Shown: piece after piece, positions 1 through 5,663 of the stretch
How positions within the stretch are numbered: the first letter of the stretch is position 1
Layout of the letters: every line of letters begins with the position of its first letter
The notes under the pieces: generated by a model
Databases searched by the model: none
What the model saw: the letters and a program-made list of their open reading frames with translations, nothing else
What the model was told of the DNA's origin: nothing
Assembly: GCA_022718015.1 (NCBI GenBank)
Contig: JAIHZV010000054.1
Span: 1-7,089 of the forward strand
Direction: 5' to 3'
Source: Phascolarctobacterium sp.
GTDB lineage: Bacteria; Bacillota; Negativicutes; Acidaminococcales; Acidaminococcaceae
DNA length: 7,089 nt
Program-made: the position numbers and the translations under genes

Positions 1-834
1 ATTCCAACCATAACTTTTCAGCTGCTCACGCATAAAATTCATAGTGAAATCTAAATCATGGTTATCATCAAAAGCATAGTTAATGCCAGTATTTAAGAAA
101 CGACGAGTGCCATACATATTGGTTGTGCTTGCATCGTTATATTTACCAATAGCATCTTCCTGTTTACCGCTAGTAGAATAGCTCTTGTAAACACCACTAT
201 CAATTTTGCGAACTTTTTCAATGCCGCCACCAATTTTTACAGCTACTTTACCTTGACGACCAGAAGCATAGCTAAAGCTAGTTGCTTCATCTTTAGAACC
301 AGTATGCATTGCTATAGACATGCTCGGAGTAGTAGCTTTCTTAGTAATGATGTTGATAACACCGCCCATTGCATCAGAACCATACAGTGCAGAACCATTA
401 CCGCGAATAACTTCAATGCGTTCAACATCAGCAATGTTAATACGTTTTAATTCGTAAGCATTTTGAGAGCTTTGCGTATTTTCTGCTGCCATGCGTTTAC
501 CATCAATTAAAATCAAGGTATGCATGGTATCATTGCCACGAAGCATAACTTGGTTGCCAGTCATGCCGTTATCTTGTACATCTACGTTAGAAGCTAAACG
601 CAGTGCATCTTGTACACTATAAGCACCAAGGTCTTTGATTTTCTGCGCAGTAATAACTTCTACTGCAACAGGAACCTCTTTTTTCTCAATCTGCGTCTTC
701 GTCGCGGTCACAACATAATCTGCACCGCTGTATTCATCATAATTATCTGCCTCTGCAGCAAAAGCCATATGGCCAACTGCGCTGACAACGCAGGCAGTAA
801 GTAAAGCTATCTTCTTTTTGTTTAAATTTCTCAT
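1..834 (-). CDS. TonB-dependent outer-membrane receptor, N-terminal part (runs off the left edge)
   Basis: Ligand-gated outer-membrane channel, probably for an iron chelate or heme, powered by TonB-ExbBD. The 278 visible codons are open to the window edge. Residues 1-27 look like a signal peptide: a basic start (RNLNKKK), a hydrophobic core and an AFA/A cleavage site. A TonB-box-like stretch, DYVVTAT, follows at about 39-45. The plug domain spans about 45-166 and carries the characteristic LILIDGKR (107-114) and RIEVIRGNGSALYGSDAMGG (139-158) followed by VINIITKK. From about 170 the alternating pattern fits the first beta-barrel strands. The ATG at 834 is preceded by AGAGGTG at suitable spacing. 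It follows the ChaN-like gene and an ABC importer, so it is the likely outer-membrane entry point of the same system. The ligand cannot be read from this fragment; vitamin B12 or another chelate remains possible. Composition is more AT-rich than in the upstream importer genes. Confidence 0.93.
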   Translation of the reverse strand, partial: MRNLNKKKIALLTACVVSAVGHMAFAAEADNYDEYSGADYVVTATKTQIEKKEVPVAVEVITAQKIKDLGAYSVQDALRLASNVDVQDNGMTGNQVMLRGNDTMHTLILIDGKRMAAENTQSSQNAYELKRINIADVERIEVIRGNGSALYGSDAMGGVINIITKKATTPSMSIAMHTGSKDEATSFSYASGRQGKVAVKIGGGIEKVRKIDSGVYKSYSTSGKQEDAIGKYNDASTTNMYGTRRFLNTGINYAFDDNHDLDFTMNFMREQLKSYGWN

Positions 835-864
835 AATGCACCTCTTTTTTCTACTTATTTTTAT

Positions 865-893
865 GGTATATTTCACACCCATAAAGTCAGCAA
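865..893 (-). promoter_or_regulatory. Candidate promoter for the TonB-dependent receptor
   Basis: On the minus strand TTGCTG (893-888) lies 17 bases before TATACC (870-865), in the AT-rich gap between the ChaN-like gene and the receptor. Both hexamers match the sigma-70/SigA consensus at 4 of 6 positions and the spacer is ideal. Immediately upstream, GGGTTAGC (903-896) resembles half of the DtxR-like operators found at the head of the operon, but the other half is not conserved. No terminator is visible between the two genes, so the receptor may also be reached by read-through. Confidence 0.45.
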
Positions 894-927
894 CAGCTAA
901 CCCACGGATAAAAAATATCTAAGAAAT

Positions 928-1785
928 TTATTTTCTGTCGAACCAGACGACAAAATCACCAGCAGGCTTTACGCCCTTCTGCTTGCGTTCAAGCGGCGTG
1001 ATTACAGCAACCTTCAGCCGCGGACGCAGCGCTTCCAGCTTTTGCGTCGTGCCCAGATGCGCGTCGGAGTGGAAGCAGCCGTTGATATGCAGAACCTGCA
1101 TTTTCTTATGTGCATCACTGAAGGACGCAATGCTTTCTGCCATCTTATCGTCCTTCAGACACTGCGCTGCATAGACTGCGGCAAGACGCGCAGGCGGCAT
1201 TTTCATCGGCGCTTCAGGTGAATTCATCTGCGCATAAAACTTCTCCTTATACGCACCCTCAGGAGCATAGGTGTGCTCTGGCAGCCACTTCTTGTACTGC
1301 TCCTCAATACCCTCGGTCGAAGCATTGTTTTTCGCCACATGCGCTGCTAAAAACCGCGGCACGTTGGCAGCGACAACAGCTAATTTATTTTCCTTAGCAA
1401 AATTTACGAGTGGCGCATAGTCCGTCTTATAGTTAGGCCAGAGGCGACTCGTTGCCAGAAAATCCTCTTCACTAAGGCTGCCTGCTAAAAAGTCGTTAAG
1501 CTTCGTCTGGTTATCCACCTCAAACATTTCCATAGACAGCGCCAGCTTCTCGCCTTTAACCTTATGTATTGCCTGCAATAGCTCTAATTCTGCCTGATGA
1601 ATTTCTCCCTGGTCATGATATTCGCCAAAGAAAACTACGTCATATTTCGAGAGCTTCTGCGCCAACTGTTGGGCGCTAAGCTCTGCACCGCTTTTTGCAT
1701 CGCTGAACTGCGCTGCGCTCGCACTGCCTGCGCCAAAGCAGAGCAGAGCGGTACTAAGTAAAATTGTTTTGATGTATTTGTTCAT
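928..1785 (-). CDS. ChaN-like (DUF399) putative heme-binding periplasmic protein
   Basis: A 285-residue exported protein of the ChaN / cofacial-heme-binding family, whose characterised Campylobacter member binds heme and is linked to iron uptake. Recognisable family blocks are FGEYHD (53-58) with downstream H63, EMFEVDNQ (86-93), W116-NY, NVPR (141-144), AQCLKDDKMAESI (207-219) and HINGCFHSDAHLGT (233-246). Residues 1-25 form a signal peptide with a SASA/A-type cleavage site. Cys16 lies inside the hydrophobic core but its context (ALLC) is a poor lipobox, so a soluble periplasmic protein is more likely than a lipoprotein. The ATG at 1785 has a GAGGT ribosome binding site and starts 13 bases after the ATPase stop, so it belongs to the importer operon. 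Its position between an ABC importer and a TonB receptor supports a role in periplasmic heme or iron handling. Function is inferred from family and context. The fold is shared with the Tiki/TraB-type superfamily, so an enzymatic role is not excluded. Confidence 0.85.
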   Translation of the reverse strand: MNKYIKTILLSTALLCFGAGSASAAQFSDAKSGAELSAQQLAQKLSKYDVVFFGEYHDQGEIHQAELELLQAIHKVKGEKLALSMEMFEVDNQTKLNDFLAGSLSEEDFLATSRLWPNYKTDYAPLVNFAKENKLAVVAANVPRFLAAHVAKNNASTEGIEEQYKKWLPEHTYAPEGAYKEKFYAQMNSPEAPMKMPPARLAAVYAAQCLKDDKMAESIASFSDAHKKMQVLHINGCFHSDAHLGTTQKLEALRPRLKVAVITPLERKQKGVKPAGDFVVWFDRK

Positions 1786-1798
1786 TGTATTACCTCAT

Positions 1799-2596
1799 TC
1801 ACTCTGCCGTCGTATAGGGGAAGCACACAGGATACTGCGTGCCGTTTGCTTCTACGTGCATAATCACAGCCTTCACGTCATACAATTCTTCAATAACAGG
1901 CTGCGTGAAAACCTCGTCCGTCGGTCCGTCGGCCATAATCACGCCCTGCTTCAATGCAATCAGGCGCTCGCTATAACGCGCCGCATGATTCAAATCATGC
2001 AGCACCATGATGACCGTCAGTCCCATCTCCCTGCGCAAGCGCACCACAAGCTCCATCAGCTCCAGCTGATGATGCACATCGAGATAGGTCGTCGGCTCAT
2101 CAAGCAGCAAAATCTTCGGCTTCTGCGCCAACGCCATCGCCAGCCATGCCCGCTGGCGTTCGCCGCCGCTCAGCGTATGCACTAAACGTGTACGCAGCTG
2201 TCCGAGCTCCGTAAACTCCAGCGCCTCCTCAATCGCCATGCGGTCCTCATGATTCAGACCGTCGAAAAAATTACGGTACGGCATGCGTCCATAGCACACA
2301 AGCTCCTCCACCGTCGTGCCGCTGGGAGCATTAGCACTCTGCGCCATCACCGCCAGAGTGCGTGCCACCTCCTCGGTCGACATTTTGTTGATATCCTTGC
2401 TGTCAAGATAAACAGCACCACTCGCAGGCTCCAGCAGACGGCACAGCGCCTTCAGCAGCGTTGACTTGCCGCTGCCGTTCGGACCGATAATCGTCGCTAT
2501 CTCCGGCTTATCAACGTCCAGCGTCAAATCCTTGATAATCGTGCGCTCGCCATATTTGAGCGTAATCTTTTTTGTATGTAAGGTTGGGTTATTCAT
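1799..2596 (-). CDS. ABC transporter ATP-binding protein, iron-siderophore/heme/B12 type (FecE/FhuC/BtuD-like)
   Basis: The 265-residue ATPase that powers the adjacent FecCD-type permease from the cytoplasmic side. All nucleotide-binding motifs are intact: Walker A GPNGSGKST (38-46), a Q-loop glutamine at 86, the signature LSGGE (142-146), Walker B ILLLDEP (162-168) with the catalytic glutamate, the D-loop YLD (171-173) and the switch histidine H200. Length and the short C-terminal tail are usual for this subfamily. The ATG at 2596 lies 2 bases after the permease stop. Its ribosome binding site AGGAGG sits inside the last permease codons, which suggests translational coupling. The metal-chelate specificity comes from the gene context, not from this protein. 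Confidence 0.95.
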   Translation of the reverse strand: MNNPTLHTKKITLKYGERTIIKDLTLDVDKPEIATIIGPNGSGKSTLLKALCRLLEPASGAVYLDSKDINKMSTEEVARTLAVMAQSANAPSGTTVEELVCYGRMPYRNFFDGLNHEDRMAIEEALEFTELGQLRTRLVHTLSGGERQRAWLAMALAQKPKILLLDEPTTYLDVHHQLELMELVVRLRREMGLTVIMVLHDLNHAARYSERLIALKQGVIMADGPTDEVFTQPVIEELYDVKAVIMHVEANGTQYPVCFPYTTAE

Positions 2597-2598
2597 AT

Positions 2599-3597
2599 TC
2601 AGCGCAGCCTCCTTTTCAGCAGATAGAGGAAGAACGGACCGCCGATGAACGACATAAAAATACCCACAGGGATTTCCAGCGGACTGAACAGCGTTCTTGC
2701 CGCCGTATCAGCCAGCGTCACCACTGCGCCACCGGCAATCGCCGCGCAGGGCAGCAGATATTCATGGTCACTGCCGATTAAAAGGCGCATAATATGCGGC
2801 ACAATCAGGCCGACAAAGCCCAGCATACCGGCAACGCTGACCGAAACAGCTGCCAGCAGTGCCGAGAGGAAAATCAGGATAGTACGCATACGCATCACGC
2901 GCACGCCAAGGCTTTTCGCCAGCTCATCGCCAAGCTGCAGCGCGTTCAGCGAGCGTGCGCAAAGAATCGTACCGATAATGCCGATTGCGCTATAAGGCAG
3001 CAGCATTTCTACATGTCCCCAGCTGCGCCCCTGAAAGCCGCCTGCCATCCACATCACGGTTCCCTGAATGCGGTCACTGTAAAAGACATTCAGCGCGCTC
3101 ATACCGCCGCCGAAGAACGTCGCAATCGCCACACCCGCAAGAATCATACGCAAGGGGTTAATGCCCTTCTCCCACGCGAGAAAAAAGACGATACCCGTGG
3201 ATATTACTGCGCCGACAAAGGCTGCCACCGGCACCATAGCCGACTGCTCCGGGAAGAGCAGCATAATAATCATGGCGAACAGGCCTGCACCAGCACTCAC
3301 GCCGATAATTCCCGGGTCGGCCAAAGGGTTATGCAACACGCCCTGTAGATTGCAGCCTGCCAGCGCCAAATTTGCGCCCACGAGCACCGTGACTATCGTG
3401 CGCGGCAGACGGATGAGGTTGACAATGCGGTCGGTGTCCGCATCAGCCTCGCCCATGAGCGCTGCCCACGTTTCGCTCACCGACAGGCTCACCGTACCGC
3501 TGCCAATGCTCACGAATACGCCCACAACGAGCAGGATGCATAGGCCGAAAAATACAGCTATACGCAAGCGTTCTTTAGTTTTGGCATCATTACTCAT
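2599..3597 (-). CDS. FecCD/BtuC-family permease for iron-siderophore, heme or cobalamin import
   Basis: Integral inner-membrane permease of about 332 residues, the usual size for the family, with roughly ten hydrophobic helices. Numbered from the upstream GTG, diagnostic stretches are RLPRT (64-68), the block NLALAGCNLQGVLHNPLADP (77-96) leading into GVSAGAG, the cytoplasmic coupling segment GDELAKSLGV (214-223), and GFVGLIVPHIMRL (251-263). It pairs as a homodimer with the ATPase encoded next. The start is ambiguous. The ATG at 3597 overlaps the binding-protein stop by one base (TGATG). A GTG one codon upstream (3600) has the better spacing to GGAG, about 7 bases versus 10. Either way, translation is coupled to the upstream gene. 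The C-terminus (LKRRLR) ends on the positive-inside cytoplasmic side. Confidence 0.95.
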   Translation of the reverse strand: MSNDAKTKERLRIAVFFGLCILLVVGVFVSIGSGTVSLSVSETWAALMGEADADTDRIVNLIRLPRTIVTVLVGANLALAGCNLQGVLHNPLADPGIIGVSAGAGLFAMIIMLLFPEQSAMVPVAAFVGAVISTGIVFFLAWEKGINPLRMILAGVAIATFFGGGMSALNVFYSDRIQGTVMWMAGGFQGRSWGHVEMLLPYSAIGIIGTILCARSLNALQLGDELAKSLGVRVMRMRTILIFLSALLAAVSVSVAGMLGFVGLIVPHIMRLLIGSDHEYLLPCAAIAGGAVVTLADTAARTLFSPLEIPVGIFMSFIGGPFFLYLLKRRLR

Positions 3598-4547
3598 CAC
3601 TTAACGTCTCCATACATATATTCCTTCATAATCTTCATTGCATCTATCGTGTGCGTGCCGGGGTTGACCGTGAACAGGCTCGGCGGCAGCTGGTAAACGC
3701 GGTTGTTCTTCACGGCGTTCACATCATGCCAAATAGCGTTATCACGCATATTGCTGCGCAGCTTTTCCAGAATCTCCTTGCTGCCACCCATCGTAATCAG
3801 CAGCACAACATCAGGATTCTCCTTCGCCACAAACTCCATACTCAGCGGAATAAAGCTGCTGTCCTTGACGTTTTCGGCCTTATCTGCAATGTTCACGCCG
3901 CCAAGACGCTTTACAAGGTCGCCGGAAAAGCTCAGCTTCGTCGACATATTAAAGCTGTCTGGAGAGCCGAAGATAACCAGCACCTTCGGTCCCTTGCCCT
4001 TCTGCACATCCTGCGTCAGCTCTGCATAATCCCTTTCAATCTGCGCACGCTTAGCTGCAGCCTCCTTCTCCTTACCTGCCATACGCCCAAAATCATCAAC
4101 GCTCTTGAGCACATCCTCGTAGGAATTAATCATATTCAAGTAGAGCGGCACGCCTGCCATCTCCAGCGGCTTGCGCAGCATCACATGAAACGGCACATTC
4201 GTACCTACGACAAGGTCAGGCTTGAGGCTGATAATCTTCTCCAGATTCGGCGCATGAATCTGTCCCACCTCAGGAATATCCTTCAGGCTCGCCTTGATAT
4301 CCTCAGGATAGGAATTGCTCGTCGGCTTGCCGACAGCCTTGCCACCAAGGCTAGCAAAAATCTCCAGATTCGATGCATTCAAAAAGACTATACGCTTCGG
4401 TTCAGCAGGGATATGCACCGTTGCGCCGGTGCTGTCCGTAACGGTGATAGCAGCATTGCTCGCCAGCTTATGCTGTCCACGTGCCAGCAAAAAATAACCG
4501 GCCACAGCTATAATAACAACAAAAATAAGCAAAATATATTTCTTCAT
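3597..4547 (-). CDS. Periplasmic iron-chelate/heme/B12 substrate-binding protein (FecB/BtuF family)
   Basis: Substrate receptor of the ABC importer, 316 residues, with the two-lobed Peripla_BP_2 fold. Evidence includes ITVTDSTGATVHIPAEPKRI (34-53), typical of the family N-terminus, then LEIFASLG, VGQIHAPNLEKIISLKPDLV (94-113), the second-lobe segment LVKRLGGVNIA (211-221), PDVVLL (245-250) and NNRVYQLP (281-288). Residues 4-22 form one hydrophobic segment after MKK. There is no cysteine lipobox, so the protein is either anchored by this helix in the inner membrane or cleaved further on (possibly after LASNA). The ATG at 4547 has an excellent AAAGGAG ribosome binding site. It is the first gene of the operon and sits directly behind a strong promoter flanked by DtxR-like boxes, so iron repression is expected. 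Ligand identity is not determinable here. Confidence 0.93.
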   Translation of the reverse strand: MKKYILLIFVVIIAVAGYFLLARGQHKLASNAAITVTDSTGATVHIPAEPKRIVFLNASNLEIFASLGGKAVGKPTSNSYPEDIKASLKDIPEVGQIHAPNLEKIISLKPDLVVGTNVPFHVMLRKPLEMAGVPLYLNMINSYEDVLKSVDDFGRMAGKEKEAAAKRAQIERDYAELTQDVQKGKGPKVLVIFGSPDSFNMSTKLSFSGDLVKRLGGVNIADKAENVKDSSFIPLSMEFVAKENPDVVLLITMGGSKEILEKLRSNMRDNAIWHDVNAVKNNRVYQLPPSLFTVNPGTHTIDAMKIMKEYMYGDVK

Positions 4548-4567
4548 ACGCAGCTCCTTTTACGCTG

Positions 4568-4586
4568 TAAGTTTAGGCTAACCCAT
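4568..4586 (-). promoter_or_regulatory. DtxR/IdeR-like operator, box 1 (leader-proximal)
   Basis: The plus strand reads TAAGTTTAGGCTAACCCAT, which matches the recalled DtxR/IdeR consensus TTAGGTTAGSCTAACCTAA at 15 of 19 positions, counted by eye. Its centre lies 21 bases, two helical turns, from the centre of box 2, so dimers could bind side by side on one face of the DNA. It would cover about +29 to +47 of the transcript. Confidence 0.6.
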
Positions 4587-4588
4587 TT

Positions 4589-4607
4589 TTAGATTAGCCT
4601 TATCTAA
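4589..4607 (-). promoter_or_regulatory. DtxR/IdeR-like operator, box 2 (just downstream of the transcription start)
   Basis: The plus strand reads TTAGATTAGCCTTATCTAA, matching the DtxR/IdeR consensus at 16 of 19 positions. It is a near-perfect inverted repeat, with 8 of 9 arm positions complementary around one central base. It lies at about +8 to +26 relative to the predicted start, where a bound repressor would block promoter escape. This is the best of the three boxes. Confidence 0.7.
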
Positions 4608-4620
4608 CTTTTACTATGCC

Positions 4621-4649
4621 ATTATCTTACAGAATCATGATTTTGTCAA
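4621..4649 (-). promoter_or_regulatory. Strong SigA-type promoter of the iron/heme uptake operon
   Basis: On the minus strand TTGACA (4649-4644, a perfect -35) is followed after exactly 17 bases by GATAAT (4626-4621, 5 of 6). The predicted start is near 4614, giving a leader of about 67 bases before the binding-protein ATG. The promoter lies downstream of the higA terminator, so the operon is transcriptionally separate. Operator-like boxes on both sides predict tight metal-dependent control. Confidence 0.8.
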
Positions 4650-4657
4650 GAAGAAAA

Positions 4658-4676
4658 TTAGCGTAGGCTAATCAAT
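4658..4676 (-). promoter_or_regulatory. DtxR/IdeR-like operator, box 3 (upstream of the -35)
   Basis: The plus strand reads TTAGCGTAGGCTAATCAAT, with 14 of 19 matches to the DtxR/IdeR consensus and perfect TTAGC/GCTAA arms. It ends 8 bases upstream of the -35 hexamer, about -44 to -62. It is the weakest of the three on its own and is supported by the shared GGCTAA core and by the arrangement. Confidence 0.5.
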
Positions 4677-4708
4677 ATTACAAGTTTACGCAGTGTAATT
4701 CGCAATGT

Positions 4709-4752
4709 AAAAAAAGCCTGCGGCCTCACCTTATAGGTAAAACCACAGGCTT
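4709..4752 (-). terminator. Rho-independent terminator of higA
   Basis: Read on the minus strand, AAGCCTGTGG pairs with CCGCAGGCTT (ten pairs, one G-U). The pairing continues through U-G/U-A pairs and ACCT/AGGT to a three-base loop, giving about 18 stacked pairs, followed by a run of seven T. It begins 29 bases after the higA stop. The plus-strand side lacks a T-run, so it acts in one direction and insulates the iron operon promoter downstream. Confidence 0.9.
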
Positions 4753-4781
4753 AAAAGCTTATACTAAAGTCGTTCTGCTCG

Positions 4782-5069
4782 TTACAAAACCTTCACACGC
4801 TCTAATTCAGCTTGATTATTCAGCTTCAGGTTTCTGATATCTATATCATTCTGTAAATCCAAAAAATACTTGTCTGATACGCCAAAATACTTACCTAAAC
4901 GCACAGATGTATCGACTGTAATCTTTCTTTTATCATGCAAAATCGCCTGAATTCTAGACACTGGCACATCTATATCATGAGCAAGCCTATACGCAGTAAT
5001 TTTGTATGGCACCATAAATTCCTCATATAAAATTTCACTTATTTTTGGTGTTGCAATACACTCTGCCAT
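4782..5069 (-). CDS. higA: HigA-family antitoxin, XRE helix-turn-helix (orphan: toxin gene deleted)
   Basis: A 95-residue DNA-binding protein that fits the HigA antitoxin family: ISEILYEEFMVPYKITAYRL at the N-terminus, a helix-turn-helix at about 25-48 (AYRLAHDIDV then SRIQAILHDKRKIT), and VRLGKYFGVSDKYFLDLQND at about 56-75. In a normal higBA module it would neutralise the HigB mRNA-cleaving toxin and repress its own promoter. The ATG at 5069 has a near-perfect AAGGAGGT ribosome binding site 6 bases upstream. The expected toxin gene upstream is reduced to a 16-codon remnant, so this copy has no local partner. It has its own promoter and terminator and is clearly AT-richer than the genes on its right (one 60-base row has 21 G/C), which fits acquisition by transfer. 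It may now act as a plain autorepressor or protect against related toxins (inference). Confidence 0.85.
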   Translation of the reverse strand: MAECIATPKISEILYEEFMVPYKITAYRLAHDIDVPVSRIQAILHDKRKITVDTSVRLGKYFGVSDKYFLDLQNDIDIRNLKLNNQAELERVKVL

Positions 5070-5087
5070 AATTCTACCTCCTTACAC

Positions 5088-5138
5088 CTAGTGGTAATCA
5101 ACAATCTCCACTTCTCTATCAAGAAAACTCTTTATCAT
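5088..5138 (-). pseudogene. higB: Remnant of HigB/RelE-family toxin gene with in-frame internal deletion
   Basis: The minus strand encodes a 16-residue ORF, MIKSFLDREVEIVDYH, ending in TAG 18 bases before higA. Full-length HigB toxins, about 92 residues, commonly begin MIKSF-D-ET and end VEIVDYH. The ORF therefore joins the first nine residues to the last seven. The middle of the protein, including the KGDR, YSIR and WRICF-type segments that carry the basic catalytic residues, is gone, so no toxin activity is possible. Position, order and spacing relative to higA are those of an intact higBA module. The predicted transcription start falls at or next to the ATG, so the message would be leaderless here. 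A newly evolved small peptide is an alternative, but the match to both ends of HigB makes that less likely. Confidence 0.8.
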
Positions 5139-5144
5139 AATAAT

Positions 5145-5173
5145 ATTATACTCCTTTCGCGTGTATACGTCAA
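5145..5173 (-). promoter_or_regulatory. Promoter of the higB-remnant/higA unit, with overlapping palindrome
   Basis: On the minus strand TTGACG (5173-5168, 5 of 6) precedes TATAAT (5150-5145, 6 of 6) by exactly 17 bases. The start is predicted near 5138, the first base of the higB-remnant ATG. A perfect ten-base palindrome, ATAATATTAT (5140-5149), overlaps the -10 and could be a HigA operator, although such AT-rich palindromes also arise by chance. The -35 begins only about 11 bases past the stop of the GspM-like gene. Confidence 0.8.
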
Positions 5174-5183
5174 ACGGTCATAT

Positions 5184-5663
5184 TTAATGCAGCCGCACCA
5201 CCAGCTCAACTCCCAGCGTCTGCCCCTGCGCCTTCTGATACGCCTGCAGCTCACTAATGCACACACCCTCACGCTCCAGTCTACGCAGCCAGCGAAGCGC
5301 CGCAAAAAAATCCCCCTCAGCCGCAAGCTGCAGACTCTGCTTCCCCTCTCCCTGTACCATCTGCAGCTGCACGCCCTGCTCCGCCGCCAGCCTTTGCACC
5401 AGCCTCATACAAGCCGTTACCGAACTACGCCTGCTGCCAGCATTCTCCAGCTTGCTGACCTGCGCATTGAGCCGCTCCTTATACACCTCGTAATCCTTAT
5501 GCGCCAACGCAAACTGCTTCGCCTGCGCCAGCTCCTGCCGCACTTCCTGCTCCTGCGCCGCCAGCGCCTCACGCTCCCCAAGCAAGCTCCACGCCTGCAC
5601 CAGCAGCACCGCCGCCACTGCCAGCATGCAGCTATAACTGATAGTCTTAACTCTCTGCTGCAT
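5184..5663 (-). CDS. PilO/GspM-like inner-membrane pilus or type II secretion assembly protein
   Basis: A small bitopic membrane protein of about 159 residues. It has a short basic cytoplasmic N-terminus, one transmembrane helix at about 8-28 (SYSCMLAVAAVLLVQAWSLL), and an Ala/Gln/Glu-rich coiled coil at about 30-70. A compact periplasmic domain includes AACMRLVQRLAAEQGV-like spacing and the segment FFAALRWLRRLEREGVCISE, typical of PilO/GspM ferredoxin-like domains. Sequence similarity in this family is low, so the call rests on architecture and on the GspL-like gene just upstream. Two starts are possible. The ATG at 5666 overlaps the upstream stop by four bases but is only 2 bases from AGGAGGT. 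The next ATG at 5663, chosen here, has better spacing and still overlaps by one base. It would form a heterodimeric platform with its neighbour. It is the last gene of the pilus operon visible here, with no terminator before the higA promoter. Confidence 0.75.
   Translation of the reverse strand: MQQRVKTISYSCMLAVAAVLLVQAWSLLGEREALAAQEQEVRQELAQAKQFALAHKDYEVYKERLNAQVSKLENAGSRRSSVTACMRLVQRLAAEQGVQLQMVQGEGKQSLQLAAEGDFFAALRWLRRLEREGVCISELQAYQKAQGQTLGVELVVRLH

Noticed and set aside
1729..1750. Lipobox at Cys16 of the ChaN-like protein
   Set aside because: The residue before the cysteine is Leu rather than Gly, Ala or Ser, the cysteine lies within the hydrophobic core, and a better SASA/A signal peptidase I site follows.
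1769..2185. Plus-strand open frame antisense to the ABC ATPase
   Set aside because: The opposite strand carries all ABC motifs; this translation is an antisense shadow.
3651..4592. A 313-codon plus-strand open frame antisense to the binding-protein gene
   Set aside because: The translation is rich in His, Arg, Gln and Leu without any recognisable domain, while the opposite strand encodes a clear family protein with a strong ribosome binding site. It is a shadow of GC-biased codon usage.
4548..4614. Riboswitch in the leader of the iron operon
   Set aside because: The leader is only about 67 bases and is almost filled by two operator-like boxes. I see no terminator or conserved riboswitch core.
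4633..4642. Palindrome AATCATGATT in the promoter spacer as a Fur box
   Set aside because: It lacks the repeated GATAAT-type hexamers of a 19-bp Fur site, while much better DtxR-like boxes surround the promoter.
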